Assembly: GCA_026745465.1 (NCBI GenBank)
Contig: JACYXH010000826.1
Span: 4,602,724-4,666,723, forward strand
Direction of reading: 5' to 3'
DNA: 64,000 nucleotides
Source: Lota lota
Lineage: Eukaryota > Chordata > Actinopteri > Gadiformes > Lotidae
This document shows positions 12,003 through 24,424 of this stretch, piece by piece; position 1 is the first letter of the stretch, and every line of letters starts with the position of its first letter. The translations under genes and the position numbers were made by a program. Below the pieces are notes generated by a model. The model worked only from the letters and a program-made list of their open reading frames with translations. It was not told the origin of the DNA and searched no databases.

Positions 12003-13200
12003 TAAGACCCCACACATGTTCCCAAAGACCTCACACATGGTAACGAATACCCCACACAGTTACTGAATACCTCACACATGTTACTGAAGACCTCACACAT
12101 GTTACTGAAGACCCCACACATGTTACTGAATACCTCACACATGTTACTGAAGACCTCACACATGTTACCGAAGAACCCACACATGTTACTGAAGACCCCA
12201 CACATGTTACTGAAGACCTCACACATGTTACTGAAGACCCCACACATGTTACTGAAGACCTCACACATGATACTGAAGACCCCACACATGTTACTGAAGA
12301 CCTCACACATGTTACTGAAGACCCCACACATGTTACTGAAGACCTCACACATGTTACTGAAGACCTCACATGTGTTACTGAAGACCTCACACATGTTACT
12401 GAATACCTCACACATGTTACTGAATACCTCACACACGATACTGAAGACCCCACACATGTTACTGAATACCTCACACATGTTACTGAAGACCTCACACACG
12501 ATACTGAAGACCCCACACATGTTACTGAAGACCTCACACATGTTACTGAATACCTCACACATGTTACTGAATACCTCACACATGTTACTGAAGACCCCAC
12601 ACATGTTACTGAAGACCTCACACATGTTACTGAATACCTCACACATGTTACTGAAGACCTCACACACGATACTGAAGACCCCACACATGTTACTGAAGAC
12701 CTCACACACGATACTGAAGACCCCACACATGTTACTGAAGACCTCACACATGATACTGAAGACCCCACACATGTTACTGAAGACCTCACACATGTTACTG
12801 AAGACCCCACACATGTTACTGAAGACCTCACACATGTTACTGAAGACCTCACATGTGTTACTGAAGACCTCACACATGTTACTGAATACCTCACACATGT
12901 TACTGAAGACCTCACACACGATACTGAAGACCCCACACATGTTACTGAAGACCTCACACATGTTACTGAAGACCTCACACATGTTACTGAAGACCTCACA
13001 CATGTTACTGAATACCTCACACATGATACTGAAGACCCCACACATGTTACTGAATACCTCACACATGTTACTGAATACCTCACACATGTTACTGAATACC
13101 TCACACATGATACTGAAGAACCCACACATGATACTGAGGACCCCACAGGTTAACAAAGACCCCATACATGTTGCTGAGGACCCCACGCGTGTTACTGAAG
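12003..13200. repeat. 21-bp minisatellite, about 57 units, with 483-bp higher-order duplication
   Basis: Unit 'acctcacacatgttactga' plus AG, 21 bp, repeated head-to-tail. Units vary at a few fixed positions: CC/CT, GAAG/GAAT, CATG/CACG, TGTT/TGAT. A rare variant with 'cctcacatgtgttactga' occurs at 12362 and again at 12845, exactly 483 bp (23 units) apart. The flanking unit types around the two copies also match, so a block of about 23 units was duplicated. Because 21 is divisible by three and no unit contains a stop, three frames stay open for 371-451 codons on both strands (heptads such as MCEVFSN or MLLKTSH). Nothing besides the repeat supports a protein: no signal, domain or codon bias separate from the unit. 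Confidence 0.97.
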
Positions 13201-13269
13201 TGGTGCAGAGCATGTTCTCTCTGTGTTCATATTGACCTCTGGTTCTCCCTAGAGTGACAGACAAGCATT

Positions 13270-13350
13270 CCTGCTGCTGCTCAGTGCCCTTGATCAAGGC
13301 ACTACACCTGGAGTTGGTCCCTCGGTGTCGTACCGCCTGCTTGGCAGCAG
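13270..13350 (+). mobile_element. SINE/LINE tail fragment
   Basis: 'cagtgcccttgatcaaggca' followed by 'ggagttggtccctcgg' matches the 'CCCTTGA-CAAGGCACTTAACC...GTTGCTCC' module found in the bodies of many fish SINEs and CR1/L2-type elements. The head was not recovered, because the minisatellite abuts just upstream. Confidence 0.45.
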
Positions 13351-15180
13351 TCTTCACATCTGGAGATTACATAAACTGTGTGTGCAAAACAAATTATGAA
13401 AAAAAGAAAGAGATAGAATTGATGTCATATCAAGGACACCTGCCTGGACGTTAAATATGTTGTATACAAATAATTGTATCTGAATGTTTTTTTATAATGT
13501 TTATGTTCGTAATGTTTGTTGTATTGGTCTCCAGGTTGTCTAACAAAATAATATAAATGAAAAAGCATTTTGGAAATTCGTTCTGTAGATCAAACTACGG
13601 CTATTTTCATTTCCCGGAATGTCCCGGCAAATGGGACTTTTTTTTTTAACTACAAGGAATCTTTCATTGCCATACTCACCCAGCACAAACACCATAGCCA
13701 ATCAGCTTGAAGTTTGGCTGCGTGAGATTCAGTTGCCTTGTAGCCTGAAGGGCTATGTAGGATTTTACAATGCCTGCCATCAATAAATCTACAGATCGAA
13801 TAAGGACTATAACAGGCAAATGTGCAATAGCGTGTTCAGAGTCCTGCCGTGAGGTGTCACTCAATCAACTATAAAAATATCGCTGCATGGACGTTTGACA
13901 AATATTATTACTGCTATGTTTATGAATGCATTATTACCATTGTCAAACCACTGTTGTTAGAGATTACTTGTGGACCTTCAGCGTCTCATTCAATGAATGA
14001 AGTAGCACTGCTTGTATAAATGCAGCATGGACGTTTTCAAAGAAGTTGAATGCGATGTTTATTTATGCAGTATTGCCGCTACTAAACTACCATTTTCTGA
14101 GTTTACTCATGTAGTATTAGCGAAACCGAACCACAGAAGATACACGAAGATTACACTCTAGCATTTATACGGTGTAGATGAGGACGGCAATGTCTGGGGT
14201 AGCTAAAGATCAGTCCATGATACGATACAAACCCAACGGCTGATTTGGAAGAGGGACTTGGCAAAATCTCCATTATCAACTTGTATATCTTATAATAACG
14301 TGGACATGATTGAAGAAAGTCAGTAATGTGTTGAAAAGGTTTCAAAGCCAAGTATGACTTTCCTTTCTCTGGAAGCTTTCTTTATGATACGAGCAGTGAT
14401 ATGGTTGGCTACTAACTATGGCGAAAAAAAAGTGCATTGATACTAAGCTTGCAGTTTTTATTCATTCTTTTTTTTTTATCATTTAAATGCAAATATGGAC
14501 ATGCACTTACTTGCATATGCATATACTAGTCATACATTCGGCTTCATTACAGTTAACCAATGAGAAGGCATGATGTTATCCACATAGTCCACAGGTTGAG
14601 ACACAAAAGTGGTATCTGCCTCTCGGAACACTCACTTACCCGGATGCAAACAAGTTCCAGTAATGTCCGGTTCAACTTACTCTTGCTGGGCAATGCACCA
14701 TGGATATTTTAGTAAATGGACAAGATTATACAATTCGCATCTGTAGTTTATTCTGAGCATTTTAATTTGGTTTATGGGTACATTTCAACTGCTTGGGACC
14801 CTTCGATCACTATATGATCACGCTATGAGGTAATAACAACGTGGCTATGCCATTGGAATGCCCCTTTAACTTTGGTGAGCTTTTGGTTAGGTTCAGAGTG
14901 TTGTTTTATATATATGAACATGTGTGCATTTATGGGTGCTTATTCTGTGAACTCAACTGTTAATCAGGGACTCTAATTCCCATCATGCATTGCACATCCG
15001 AGCAGGTGGTATTAGAGGTCACAGCGTGTGAGCCAATATTGATACATTGCCAGAACCACCAGACAAACAGCTGAGCCTCTAAAGCTCATGGGTAATGAAG
15101 TTTATATACCAGGTAACTATAACAATAATAGGCAGTGTGAGTGAGGGACCACCCCCAGTGAATAAACGTTAACCCCTTGA
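13351..15180. other. Unassigned, mostly AT-rich sequence
   Basis: No gene recognised. The right part (about 14560-14875) ends in 'tggaatgcccctttaa', which looks like a transposon terminus, but I could not find a convincing matching left end, so no element is called. A perfect octamer ATGCAAAT occurs near 14486. Several short open frames lack motifs. Confidence 0.35.
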
Positions 15181-15705
15181 AATATCGGCAGGATGTGACT
15201 ATGAGATGAGTTAAGATGTAGCAAGCAATCCATAATCAAATTCCCAGACCAGTTTCACCAGTGTGTCAACAAGCAGACGTACAGGGCCACTTCATCTGTC
15301 TGAAGTCTGCGGGGCCTACGAGTCATCATGCTAGGGGTCTTGCCGTCATTGTGTGGTGTGGTGTTATGTGTTCAGTCTGACTTCACTCTGTAGTCTGCAG
15401 CTCTGGCTGGCTGGCGGCAGTTTGTTTTGTCTCCTGACAATCGGCCTGTGATTGGTGGACGGGGTCCAAGACATCTCCGTCAGACAGCTGTTGATCGCTC
15501 GGAAATCCAGGGGCAGGCAGTCGGAGCGGAACAATGAGTTCATTGGTCTCTTGGCTCATTGGTCGCCGCCCCAGCAACGGTTGATGGTGGTGGGGGGTTG
15601 TTGGATGGTGATGAATTTCAACCCCGGTGCCACAGGCGTGAGTGGGCACTTACCACGATGGTGCTGTGGCGGAAATGAACCGAAACACAAATAAAATAAC
15701 TGATT
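15181..15705. other. Unassigned unique sequence
   Basis: Mixed-composition DNA with repeated CCAAT/ATTGG words around 15440-15580. No exon supported. Confidence 0.3.
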
Positions 15706-15793
15706 AGATGGACAGACGGATAGACAGACAGATAAACAGGCTGGCAGGCTGACAGACAGATGCAGGCAGACAGACAGATAGATGGACAGACAA
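15706..15793 (+). repeat. Degenerate (GACA/GATA)n tetranucleotide repeat
   Basis: Mixed GACA, GATA and GGCA tetramers, visible as runs of 'gacagacagata'. A simple repeat. Confidence 0.9.
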
Positions 15794-16088
15794 AAGGGAA
15801 AACCAACAAGGAGTACTATTGCCAATTTGTGGATATTGTTTGGATATTGTTTGAGAAGGTATGAAAAAGAGCAGCTCTAAAACTTTTACTTACATACTAT
15901 TGTCAAGTCTCTTCATTTTCAGAGAAATATATGAATCCAGTGTTCTGCTAGCGTAGTGACTCATGTATCAGTGCATTCACCAACTATGTTAAACAAAATC
16001 TTGCAGAGAAGACCAACTTCAGCCAATGCATTTACATAGCGTAAGTAAACATACTTCTAAGGCATGCAAACGAAAAATGCTAATGTGG
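15794..16088. other. Unassigned sequence
   Basis: No supported feature before the TIR element. Confidence 0.35.
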
Positions 16089-16465
16089 TTTAAAGCTAGA
16101 GAAGGCAATTTATTGAAACCAGCAAGAGTAAGCTCGATTTTTAAAGCATCCAAATGCAAAAATCCCTTCCCTCCCTTCAGGCCTCGCTCCAAAGCCACTC
16201 CCCTAAAACACATAACTAGCTTGATAGCTTAGCAACAGGTTTGCCTAGCCATGTCGTAGACTCCAGTCATGCGCAATGAGTGCAAAAGCAGAGTTTGCGC
16301 AGCTAGGTAGGTAAACAGACAGGTAGGCCATCAAATAATTTCTTTTGAGCAGAATGAAATGATTGGACCGGCTTATGCCTGACAGCCACAGATTACCGTT
16401 TTTTTTTTTTGTCAGAGCATTTTATTTATTGATTGCTGTCGTGATGTGCCTACCCTAGCTTTAAG
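16089..16465. mobile_element. MITE with ~19-bp terminal inverted repeats
   Basis: The left terminus 'tttaaagctagagaaggca' (16089-16107) and the reverse complement of the right terminus, 'cttaaagctagggtaggca' (16447-16465), agree at 17 of 19 positions. The interior carries phrases I associate with a common percomorph repeat, such as 'gcaaaaatcccttccc', 'gcgcagctaggtaggta' and 'tcagagcattttatttattg'. At 377 bp with no ORF of note it is non-autonomous. I could not confirm a target-site duplication. Confidence 0.65.
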
Positions 16466-17019
16466 TAAGAAAAACGTACCAGTCGCAGCTAATATCGACA
16501 GTTGGCCATATGTGGCTCATCAAGTTCTTCAGCAGAGCAATTCAACGGCAAAGTGAAAATATATGTGTGTACGCCCAACGTACTGTAATTATCACCATAC
16601 ATATATAGGTTAATTATGGGGGTTATGAAGTGTGGGAAATAAGCGCTCCTCTTTGTTTGGTATTGTCTTGAAGCCACACTTACTTTAGGTTTAATTGGAC
16701 AGCATCATGTTGTAATAAGCTGTGGTTGCATGGGTTTGATGCTGGGGTCCTCTGGGGTTAGAACCACATCAGCTTCACATCTGAGCTCAAATTAGCATTC
16801 TGGGCAAGCCGAGCTCCCCGGGCGTAATTAAGGTAAAGTCAACATCGGAGTTCATCATTGGTTTTTATATAATCTTAAAAACTAGTTGTTTTTTCTTTGG
16901 CAGCTGTTTGTCTCTCAAATTAAAAAAGAAAACATTACGCTATAGTTGATTTGGCATCTCAGAGAATTTTTTGGTTGGAATTTGTGCCCCCCTTATTATG
17001 GGAAATGTGGGTTTGCACA
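16466..17019. other. Unassigned unique sequence
   Basis: AT-rich sequence with no recognised gene or repeat. Confidence 0.35.
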
Positions 17020-17460
17020 ATGATTAAATGTTTAATAAAAAATTCATTGTTGTTGCCAACATCTGTACAGTGCGAGCTAACGGCTCACTGGAGTGTGTGA
17101 GTCTTGTAAAGTTTCCAGGCGCGCCGCACGGAGAAAACCCTGGAAAGTTCACAGAAGAAGAGGAGTTTGGCTTCCTCATTACGCTGCGTCTTCGCTGTTC
17201 GCCATTAGACGCCCAGAGAACATGTTTAATTGCCTTAAAATCTGAATGCATGATCAGAAATGGATTAATTTGATTTTCTTGCTGTTTTCTACAAGTAGCA
17301 GATGGTTTATGTCTTCGGAGCGCTCGCGACATAATAAAAAACAACACGATCCCTAGCGTGTCTGTGATTGGTCAGCGGTAATGAAGCATGGCGCGCTGGT
17401 TATTGATTTAGAAAATGAGGATGACATGGGCATTGTGTGTTGTTGTCATAATAAATTAAA
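17020..17460. other. Candidate conserved non-coding block
   Basis: Unique sequence mixing AT-rich homeodomain-type words ('aatggattaatttgatttt' near 17259) and CpG patches ('caggcgcgccgcac' near 17117, 'gagcgctcgcgac' near 17319). An 81-codon plus-strand frame and a 107-codon minus-strand frame overlap it. Neither has a recognised domain. Confidence 0.33.
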
Positions 17461-18538
17461 GAGGTGCTCCCCCCCCCCCTTTTTTTTATAGTTCATAGAA
17501 ACATAACTTAAATAAGATAAAATATTGGCATTTCCACTCAGGTGGTCCATGGCCTGTAATTGTATTGTTTAATTTTGAAGAAAAAAAGGAGACACTTTTT
17601 TATTGTCGCTGCTAACAAGCAGATGGTCGGCTTGACTTATTTGTGTTCTGTGTTTCTGAATGACCGATCAGATGCATGATGGGAAATGGGATGAGCTGCT
17701 TGTCAGCGGAGACACAATTCACCGGAGATGGGCCCCGCCGTCACTGAATACATTGCCAATTTACTCTCCTCCCTCTCGTTTTTTGTTGTTGTTAAGGTTA
17801 GTCAATTTTTTTTTCATTATTATTGGCTGTTACAAGAGCAGCTGTTCTGCAGACTCCTTTCCTCATGCTCTTGGAATTACCGCCGTCACACTGACGGGCT
17901 GCGAAGAGGGACTCCACTCGCGCATGAGGGGCTCCAATCCACCATCGGAAATAATGGGACTCACCAAGGAGGAGGTGGAGAAGGAGGAGGAGGAGGAGGG
18001 GGAAGTGCGTGGGGGGGTTGTCTGTCAGTCCACAGGGGAATGGGTGGTGGCAGCCCAGGGCACTGTGTCAGGGGAATTGGGGGAACAAGTGTGCTCCCTC
18101 CAACACCCCCATCTGCCTGATGAGCCAGGCAGGGGTGTCTTGTAAAGGGGATAGTCCAACCGAAGAACTGTTTGTTTGCTTGTGATGTTGCTGTTAAGTT
18201 TTTATCCTTAAATGCTAGACACTCGATGTTAGGATCTCAGATGATAATCTGTCAGGCATCCGCTTCCTTGACACTTGACAACTTGCAGGTTCACTTCAAC
18301 GAGATACATCAGCCATACAATTGCAGCAGTTGAAAGATGTCCACTTCCAACGTATCTGAAATTATTTAAATACATCAAATTGAGGGCCTGAAGTTGTTTC
18401 CTTAGTAGGGTTAATCCCCTAATGATTTCCTGATAACGTTGATTTGTTTCTGCTCGTTCCTCCACATAGCTCCTCGTGTGAGGCCATCTGTCCCCATACC
18501 GTCTGAATCCCGTGACCTATGACCTCTTTGACACTAGC
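17461..18538. other. Unassigned sequence with short simple repeats
   Basis: C10T8-type run at about 17469-17487, GGA-rich stretch at 17970-18005. A 161-codon open frame (17660-18145) has glutamate/glycine-rich low complexity and no family motif, so it is not called. Confidence 0.35.
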
Positions 18539-18580
18539 CCCCCGCCCCCCACCACCACCACCACCACCACCACCCCCATC
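18539..18580 (+). repeat. (CCA)n trinucleotide repeat in C-rich context
   Basis: About eight CCA/ACC units at 18550-18574 with flanking C runs. Confidence 0.9.
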
Positions 18581-18879
18581 CTTTCGACGACTTTGCTGTC
18601 ACATCTTACCTCCTCCTACTGAGCACGCGACAAAAATCAACGGCAATGACGCACACAGAAACGCCACGCCACGCCGAACGCTAAACGCCATGCGTCCTTC
18701 CCTCCAGGCGGGCTGGGAGGGCACCTCGGCCGGTGGCCCCCCAAGGGGTTGTGGCGTCATGGATGATTCTTTTCTGCGTCATTACCTTTTCATGAGTTGC
18801 CACTTTGCGTTATTTACGTCGGACTGATGGCAGCGGTGTTCGGAGCTCGAAACAACATGTGATCGACCCCCTGGGGGTG

Positions 18880-19290
18880 GGGTGGGGTGGGGGGGGGGGG
18901 GGCAGCCTGTGTGACTATGTTAAATATTGCACGGAAACGCCACCTGCAGAGAGGAAGAGGAAGAGAGAGAGAGAGTGGAAGAGAGAGAGATAGAGAGAGA
19001 AGGGGAGAGGAAGATGAGGAGAGAGAGAGAAATAAAGAGAGATAGGGAGTGAGAAAGCAAGATAGAGAAAGCAGAAGAGAAAGAGTGAGGAAGATAGAGG
19101 GCAAGGGAGTGAGAAAGAAAAATGATATGAGAGAGAGAGAGAGAGAGAGGCAGTGAAAGGGTACGAGAGAGAGGGGCAGATGTAGGCCAAGGGCGAGACA
19201 GAGAGATGCATCAGTGCATGATGGGAGGGCCTCTGTAAGGCAGTGTGACTGTAGAAGGAGTAGAGTGAGGGAGAGAAGGGAGAGAGAAAG
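18880..19290 (+). repeat. G run and polypurine GA-rich tract
   Basis: G13-type run at about 18890-18902, then from about 18950 a degenerate GA/GAAA purine region with a purer (GA)n at 19130-19149. Minus-strand serine/leucine frames of 164 and 145 codons are compositional. Confidence 0.88.
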
Positions 19291-19399
19291 AGCCACCCCA
19301 AACCACAAGCAGTGTTCAGTTGACCTGGTTTGTTTTCTGCTTCAAACCACAAGAGCAGGTGTCACCAGTTGGAAGGAAACCTGTCAAGGTTTCGTATAT

Positions 19400-19498
19400 G
19401 TCTGTCTGTCTGTCTGTCTAACTATCTATCTATCTATGTATCTATCTATATACTGTACGTATAGATCTTCATATCTATCTATTTATCTATCTATCCAT
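19400..19498 (+). repeat. (GTCT)n / (ATCT)n tetranucleotide repeat
   Basis: TGTC block at 19400-19418, then interrupted TATC/ATCT blocks to about 19498. Confidence 0.93.
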
Positions 19499-20217
19499 GT
19501 ACAGCAGCTTTAAGGTTGATGATTACTGAAGGGAGGCCCACCTCCTCACTGCTGTTCATCTGTGACACTCAGCGTTGCGTCTCTCTGGTGAACCTGAGCT
19601 GCGTTCCAGGTCTCTCATTGGATCACCATCCAGAGGTTTTGCTTATTGACAACGTAAGATGTCTCACTCTGCCATCCATTGCACACATTTATTCTCCCCC
19701 AGTCATTATAGTATCATCCGCATATTGGATGGTTATGGATGATGTTAATATCCATTTGGGTGTAGTGAGAAAGTAAAGTAAACTTGAAAGCATCTAAACT
19801 TCAGAAGTAGGGGAAGGAGGGAAACACTAGGTCTGTCAACAGTGGAATAAGTGAAAAACCAGTTTGTGAAGTAAGAATACAGTACAATACAGAACATGAT
19901 GGAAGATCTCAGCTCCCATCTCTAGTAGGATTGGAGGCTTCTATGCTATAGAAGCTGAACTCAGTCACAAGCTGTGTTCATCATTCCATACATTGAATAC
20001 ACGCATCTCTGCATGTCCTTACCTGCAAGGCCTTATACAATGTCAAAGTCACTATGGTGCAGCTCAAACCATGGTGACTGCTTCATTTACATATTCATCT
20101 TTGGGTTCATTTAACAACATTAAGGGCAACATTTACAGCATAATGTACATTTTGTACCATATGCATTTTATTCTCAGTAGAACTAAAGCACGGTTTCAGT
20201 CTGAGAGTTTGATAAGA
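19499..20217. other. Unassigned unique sequence
   Basis: No exon, RNA or transposon signature recognised. An 86-codon frame at 19516-19776 lacks a recognisable family. Confidence 0.35.
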
Positions 20218-20300
20218 ACCAACACACAGATACATACACACACACATGCACACGTACACACACACACACGCACACACACTCACACACAACCCGCCCACCA
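20218..20300 (+). repeat. (CA)n microsatellite, interrupted
   Basis: CA units with CG, TG and TA interruptions, followed by a C-rich stretch to about 20340. Confidence 0.92.
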
Positions 20301-20369
20301 CCCCATGCACACACACATCCCCCCCATCCGCCCCCCACTATGCTATCATGTTAATAGCATCAAAAGAGC

Positions 20370-20960
20370 GTAATTTGACCAATGTGATTTGGGATGGCGC
20401 TCCTGTGTAGAAACAATACCGCGCTGCTATTGGTCCATTGTGCCTCCATGGTTGGCTCCCTGGGTCCTGCATCGCGCAGAATTCCCCTTTGAACTTGCTT
20501 GATTGCGGGGCTAATTTATATTAAGAGCTAACCCTGTTAGCAGCAACTATTGAAGCTTCAAGGAGTCCTTGCGTCAAGCAGAGAGCACGGGAGCTTCAAT
20601 TACCAAACCTCCCTCCCTCCACCAGCGTACGTACGTCTATAATTAGCTCGACATTAACCAGAAATATTTACTTTGGTTAAATCATCCAAAACATTTAGTT
20701 GAACTTGTCAAGGGTTTAGATCAAATTGTTGTTTTTTAATGTGCTTTTATTAAGGGTGTCTTTTTCCCCCTTTTTGCTTTGGCTGTTTCATTCGTTGCGG
20801 ACGTCATGCTGGTGCTAATAGCGGTGTTTGGTCATAGGGCTTTTCTCTTCTTAATTGCTGACGATTTATCGGAGAGCTGTGAGTCGCGCAACGTATTCTC
20901 ACTTAATATTCAACCCAAGCGCACGGCCGTGTTGAGTGGGACGCAAAATACTGTTCTTGA
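20370..20960. other. Candidate conserved non-coding block
   Basis: Unique, repeat-free sequence with 'ctattggtccattgtgcc' (CCAAT-box and SOX-like words, 20430-20447) and TAATT words. It resembles a developmental regulatory element. No coding support. Confidence 0.3.
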
Positions 20961-21779
20961 GTTTTGAGTCCTATTTGAAGATAAAGCCCAGCTACATTGC
21001 GCTCTGTGTGCTTTGCTCCGTTAAAACCATAGGAGTCTATTTCTTGTTTGTGTTGCGCTACAAGAAGATGGAATGGGAATCGTAGACAAGACAATTGTCA
21101 CAGTGTCGGTGGGCCCTTTTTGTTCACCTCCCTGTTCCAGGACCTTGGGATGGAACCTCCACGTTTCTGGACCCCCTGGCTGCATGGAGCTTCCAGTTGT
21201 TGTAGTTCCTTCTGTGGGAACATTTAATAACATCTGCATGCCAGGATACCTGGAGCTGTGTGAGGGTGTGTGTCAGGGGAAGATATACACTTATTCAGGA
21301 ATAAGCATCAAGACTGGTGATCCCTGGTGATTATCCCTGTCACACTATTTGGTCTCATATAATAAATTAAATGATGCTCCCAAATATAGCTTAAAATGGT
21401 TCATGAAAAGGGTTAACTGTTGACGCTTAGGTATGGAGCTACATATGGCTACTTTTAGGTAAAGGTCAAAATGGTCAAGCGTAGGTATTGTGCTGAAGGT
21501 GATCATGTTTGAGTGTTTGGTGTGGTTAAGCTCTGGGTAATGATCTGTGAATCATGACAATAATCTCTAATTCCCTGCAGTCCTGACCAGGAAATTAAGC
21601 GTTCAGCTTCCAAATAAAGAGGTCATACGTCCTGCTGTATCTGTAGTGTACCACACTGGGAGAATGTTCAATAGGCTGCGAACACAACCGGGCCGCTCTA
21701 AAGAAACCCTTTTGTTCAGAAAATTAACCATCGGCTTTGTGAAAAACAAGTGGCAAAGCTAATTCTGTATTCATGCTAA
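20961..21779. other. Unassigned sequence
   Basis: An 85-codon frame at 21073-21330 looks protein-like in composition but matches no family I know and has a competing frame on the other strand. Not called as CDS. Confidence 0.3.
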
Positions 21780-22010
21780 TACAGTTATATTTTATATCTG
21801 CAGAGCCTCCCAGCCCTGCCCACTGGGATTGCATGTTATTGTCTGCAAATAAAATTATTTGCGGTGACTAATTCATGTTCAGTGACAAATCCTAGCCATT
21901 GATTGTGCGGGGATTAATTGAAGTTGACGTCGCTTCTTCGGTCGGGGGTACAATTATGGAAGTTGAAGACGTCTAAAGAAGAACACCCACCTGAGGGGAG
22001 GAAGGGGTAA
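21780..22010. other. Candidate conserved non-coding block
   Basis: Unique sequence with 'ggtgactaattcatgttc' and 'ggggattaattgaagttg'. TAATT cores are clustered. Inference from motif style only. Confidence 0.3.
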
Positions 22011-22272
22011 TCTGCTACTTCCTGTTTGTAAAAAAAAATCCCACTCTAAACACAGCTGTTTGTGTTAAATCTATTATAGAAAAATGAGTGGGGGAGGAAC
22101 CAGGGGTTTAATGCGGTTAGATTGACATGCAGATACACAGAATACTACAACAATGACGGCCCTGCGCGCGCTTTATGGTGACGAATAATCAGAAATCCTT
22201 TTATCGACGAGACATCAAGGAGCATTTAGGTCACGCTTCTGTTAATCCTATTGACTATTTTGTGATTTCTCC

Positions 22273-22275
<3 letters not shown>

Positions 22276-22304
<29 letters not shown>
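22276..22304 (+). repeat. (TC)n microsatellite
   Basis: About 14 TC units. Confidence 0.95.
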
Positions 22305-22308
<4 letters not shown>

Positions 22309-23589
22309 TTGCTATATTTGTCTGGTAAACGCTGGATGTTTTGGCTTGACAAATTGTTATACAGGGAAAATCCTATTATGGGATGTTTTTCTTTATGATA
22401 TCGAGGGTGTTGTTGTGTTTGCAGTGACATCCTGTTTGGCGTCTTGCGTTAATGCTATGATTACTGTACTGTTTAGTCATTAATGGAGTATTTTCGGTGG
22501 CAAATTATCCATATTTCTTCCCCATTTTCTCCCATTACTTAGCTTTGTTTCAATATTTAATAGATTTCCAAACCATATTAATTAAAGATTATCAGTCTTG
22601 AACAAAACCTGTGTTTCGTATGTTGATTTAGTTTTAAAGTCTGTATTCAGAAAGACTTAGGGGTCATGGACAATTTTAACAGCTTGTCTGATGATTAAGT
22701 CTGACACAAATCATGCTGTTATCTGTTATAGTGCACCTCTACCTAACCAATGACGCCTTACCATTGACCAGAGATCCAATCTGATAGCAATCTATTGCTC
22801 ACTTTGCATTTGATTAATAAAATAAAAAGTATTAAAACAATTAGGCCATAAGGAATAATGAATGAGTTTTATTTCTGATAGTTTAAGCAGGGTAAAGGGA
22901 GATAAATACTTATAATGAATACATAAAAATAGATAGCACAGATGTGTTTACTGCCTGAGCCTCCTGTTACTATTCTGACCCTCAAACCTCAACGATAACA
23001 GTGAAAACAGTTGATTGACAGGCATTAGGTTATGCCCTTTGATAAATCCTTCTTCTCCTGTGTGAATAAAGAAAAGCACATTTTTCATCACAGACTGCAT
23101 TGATTGGGACTTGTAAAACCACATCTCTTTTCTTTTGTTTTAGTTCCAGGTAGATCAAATGCACCCCATAGAAATGCTTTCCAAACCAACTTTTAAATAG
23201 TATTTGGTTCGTGTATTGTTGTGTAGCCTTTGTAATCGCAAACTCAAAGACTCAACTGTTCTCCCACTGAAAGAGGTTTGGAAGAACGTTATTTTGATGG
23301 TATCTGCATGCACTCAAAATACAAATCTGGCAAATGGACCACATTCAAATAACAAAAGAAACCAACTCATCACCTGTATTCCACGTGAAACCACCAATCT
23401 GACGTCCTATCAGTTTCCTATCTGGTGAGACTTAGCCCGTGCATGTGCTACACTAGCAGCGCTATGCTAAACATCTGCAATCAACCTACTGTTTCTTTGA
23501 TAGCAAAAACAATAGCTAGCCTGCTGCTTTTAGCTAGTGCTAATATCTACCACCATCCACCTGCTGGGTAGCCTGATACCACCAACAAA
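22305..23589. other. Unassigned AT-rich sequence
   Basis: AT-rich unique DNA with TAAT words near 22577 and 22810. No gene or repeat recognised. Confidence 0.35.
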
Positions 23590-23840
23590 AAACCAAGGTA
23601 TCCCCCCATAACACCATGGTAACCCCCTAAAAATATATTGTATCCCCCCAAGACACCATAGTAGTCCCCCAAAAACTATGATATTCCCCCCTAAACACAT
23701 GACAGCTCTCCCAACAAACCATAAAAGTCCCCCCCCCCTAAAAGAAAACCCGGATAGCCATCAAAAAAGCCATGATAGCCACACAAAACAGCCGACAGCT
23801 CCCACAAAATAAAGATGGTATAACCCCCCCAAAAAAGCAG
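23590..23840. repeat. Diverged C-rich minisatellite
   Basis: Loosely periodic units of about 25-30 bp with a shared core of a C run followed by A-rich 'aaaaccatgatag'-type sequence (near 23640-23700 and 23770-23830). Copies are strongly diverged and vary in length. Confidence 0.55.
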
Positions 23841-24160
23841 TGCCTGGGTCAGAGGCAGAGGATGAGGCGGGGTGACGCCCTGGAGAATATGAATGAGTTT
23901 TCTTACTGACGTGCATTATGATAAATTATCAGTCAATTATTCAACATGTATGTCAGTGGGACTATATTTGCCGGACCACCCGGTGTTGGCAGAATAGAGG
24001 TTACACTACGGGGAGTGGATAAATAATACACATTTTTAACAGCATTAAATATTCAGCTATTTGGCTGATGAGATTTACTGGTGAATTACAGCCTCCCTGT
24101 TGGTGGGTCTGGGAGGAGACGAGGCCAAGGAACCCAGCCAGGGACAACACAATCACAAGC
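23841..24160. other. Unassigned sequence
   Basis: No supported feature. Confidence 0.35.
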
Positions 24161-24284
24161 ACACACCGAAGCAGCACACACACAGGCACGTGTATATACA
24201 CACATGGATGTGCACACAAAATCACATGCACATGACATACACACTTTAGTAGATAAACAGTGCATAAAAACCCAAACACACAGG

Positions 24285-24315
<31 letters not shown>

Positions 24316-24420
24316 ACATAAGTAAATGTACGTGCATAAACACATGCATACATACAGTACACACACATACATACATATACCTACACACACATATACATAA
24401 ACGCACACACAAACGCAAGG
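24161..24420 (+). repeat. CA-rich degenerate microsatellite region
   Basis: CA arrays interrupted by CATA, GTGCA and TACA words. The purest part is at 24284-24318. Histidine/threonine frames are artefacts. Confidence 0.9.
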
Positions 24421-24424
24421 GTGC

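Noticed and set aside
12002..13357. 451-codon heptad-repeat protein on the minus strand
   Set aside because: A 21-bp tandem repeat without a stop produces it, and both strands are open. No signal peptide, splice or conservation evidence.
14560..14875. Possible transposon ending 'tggaatgcccctttaa'
   Set aside because: The terminus looks right for a MITE, but I could not locate a matching opposite end or a target duplication.
17660..18145. 161-codon plus-strand frame
   Set aside because: Low-complexity GGA/GTG-rich end, no family motif, overlapping alternative frame.
21073..21330. 85-codon protein-like frame
   Set aside because: Mixed composition is attractive, but no recognisable family, no splice context and competing frame on the minus strand.
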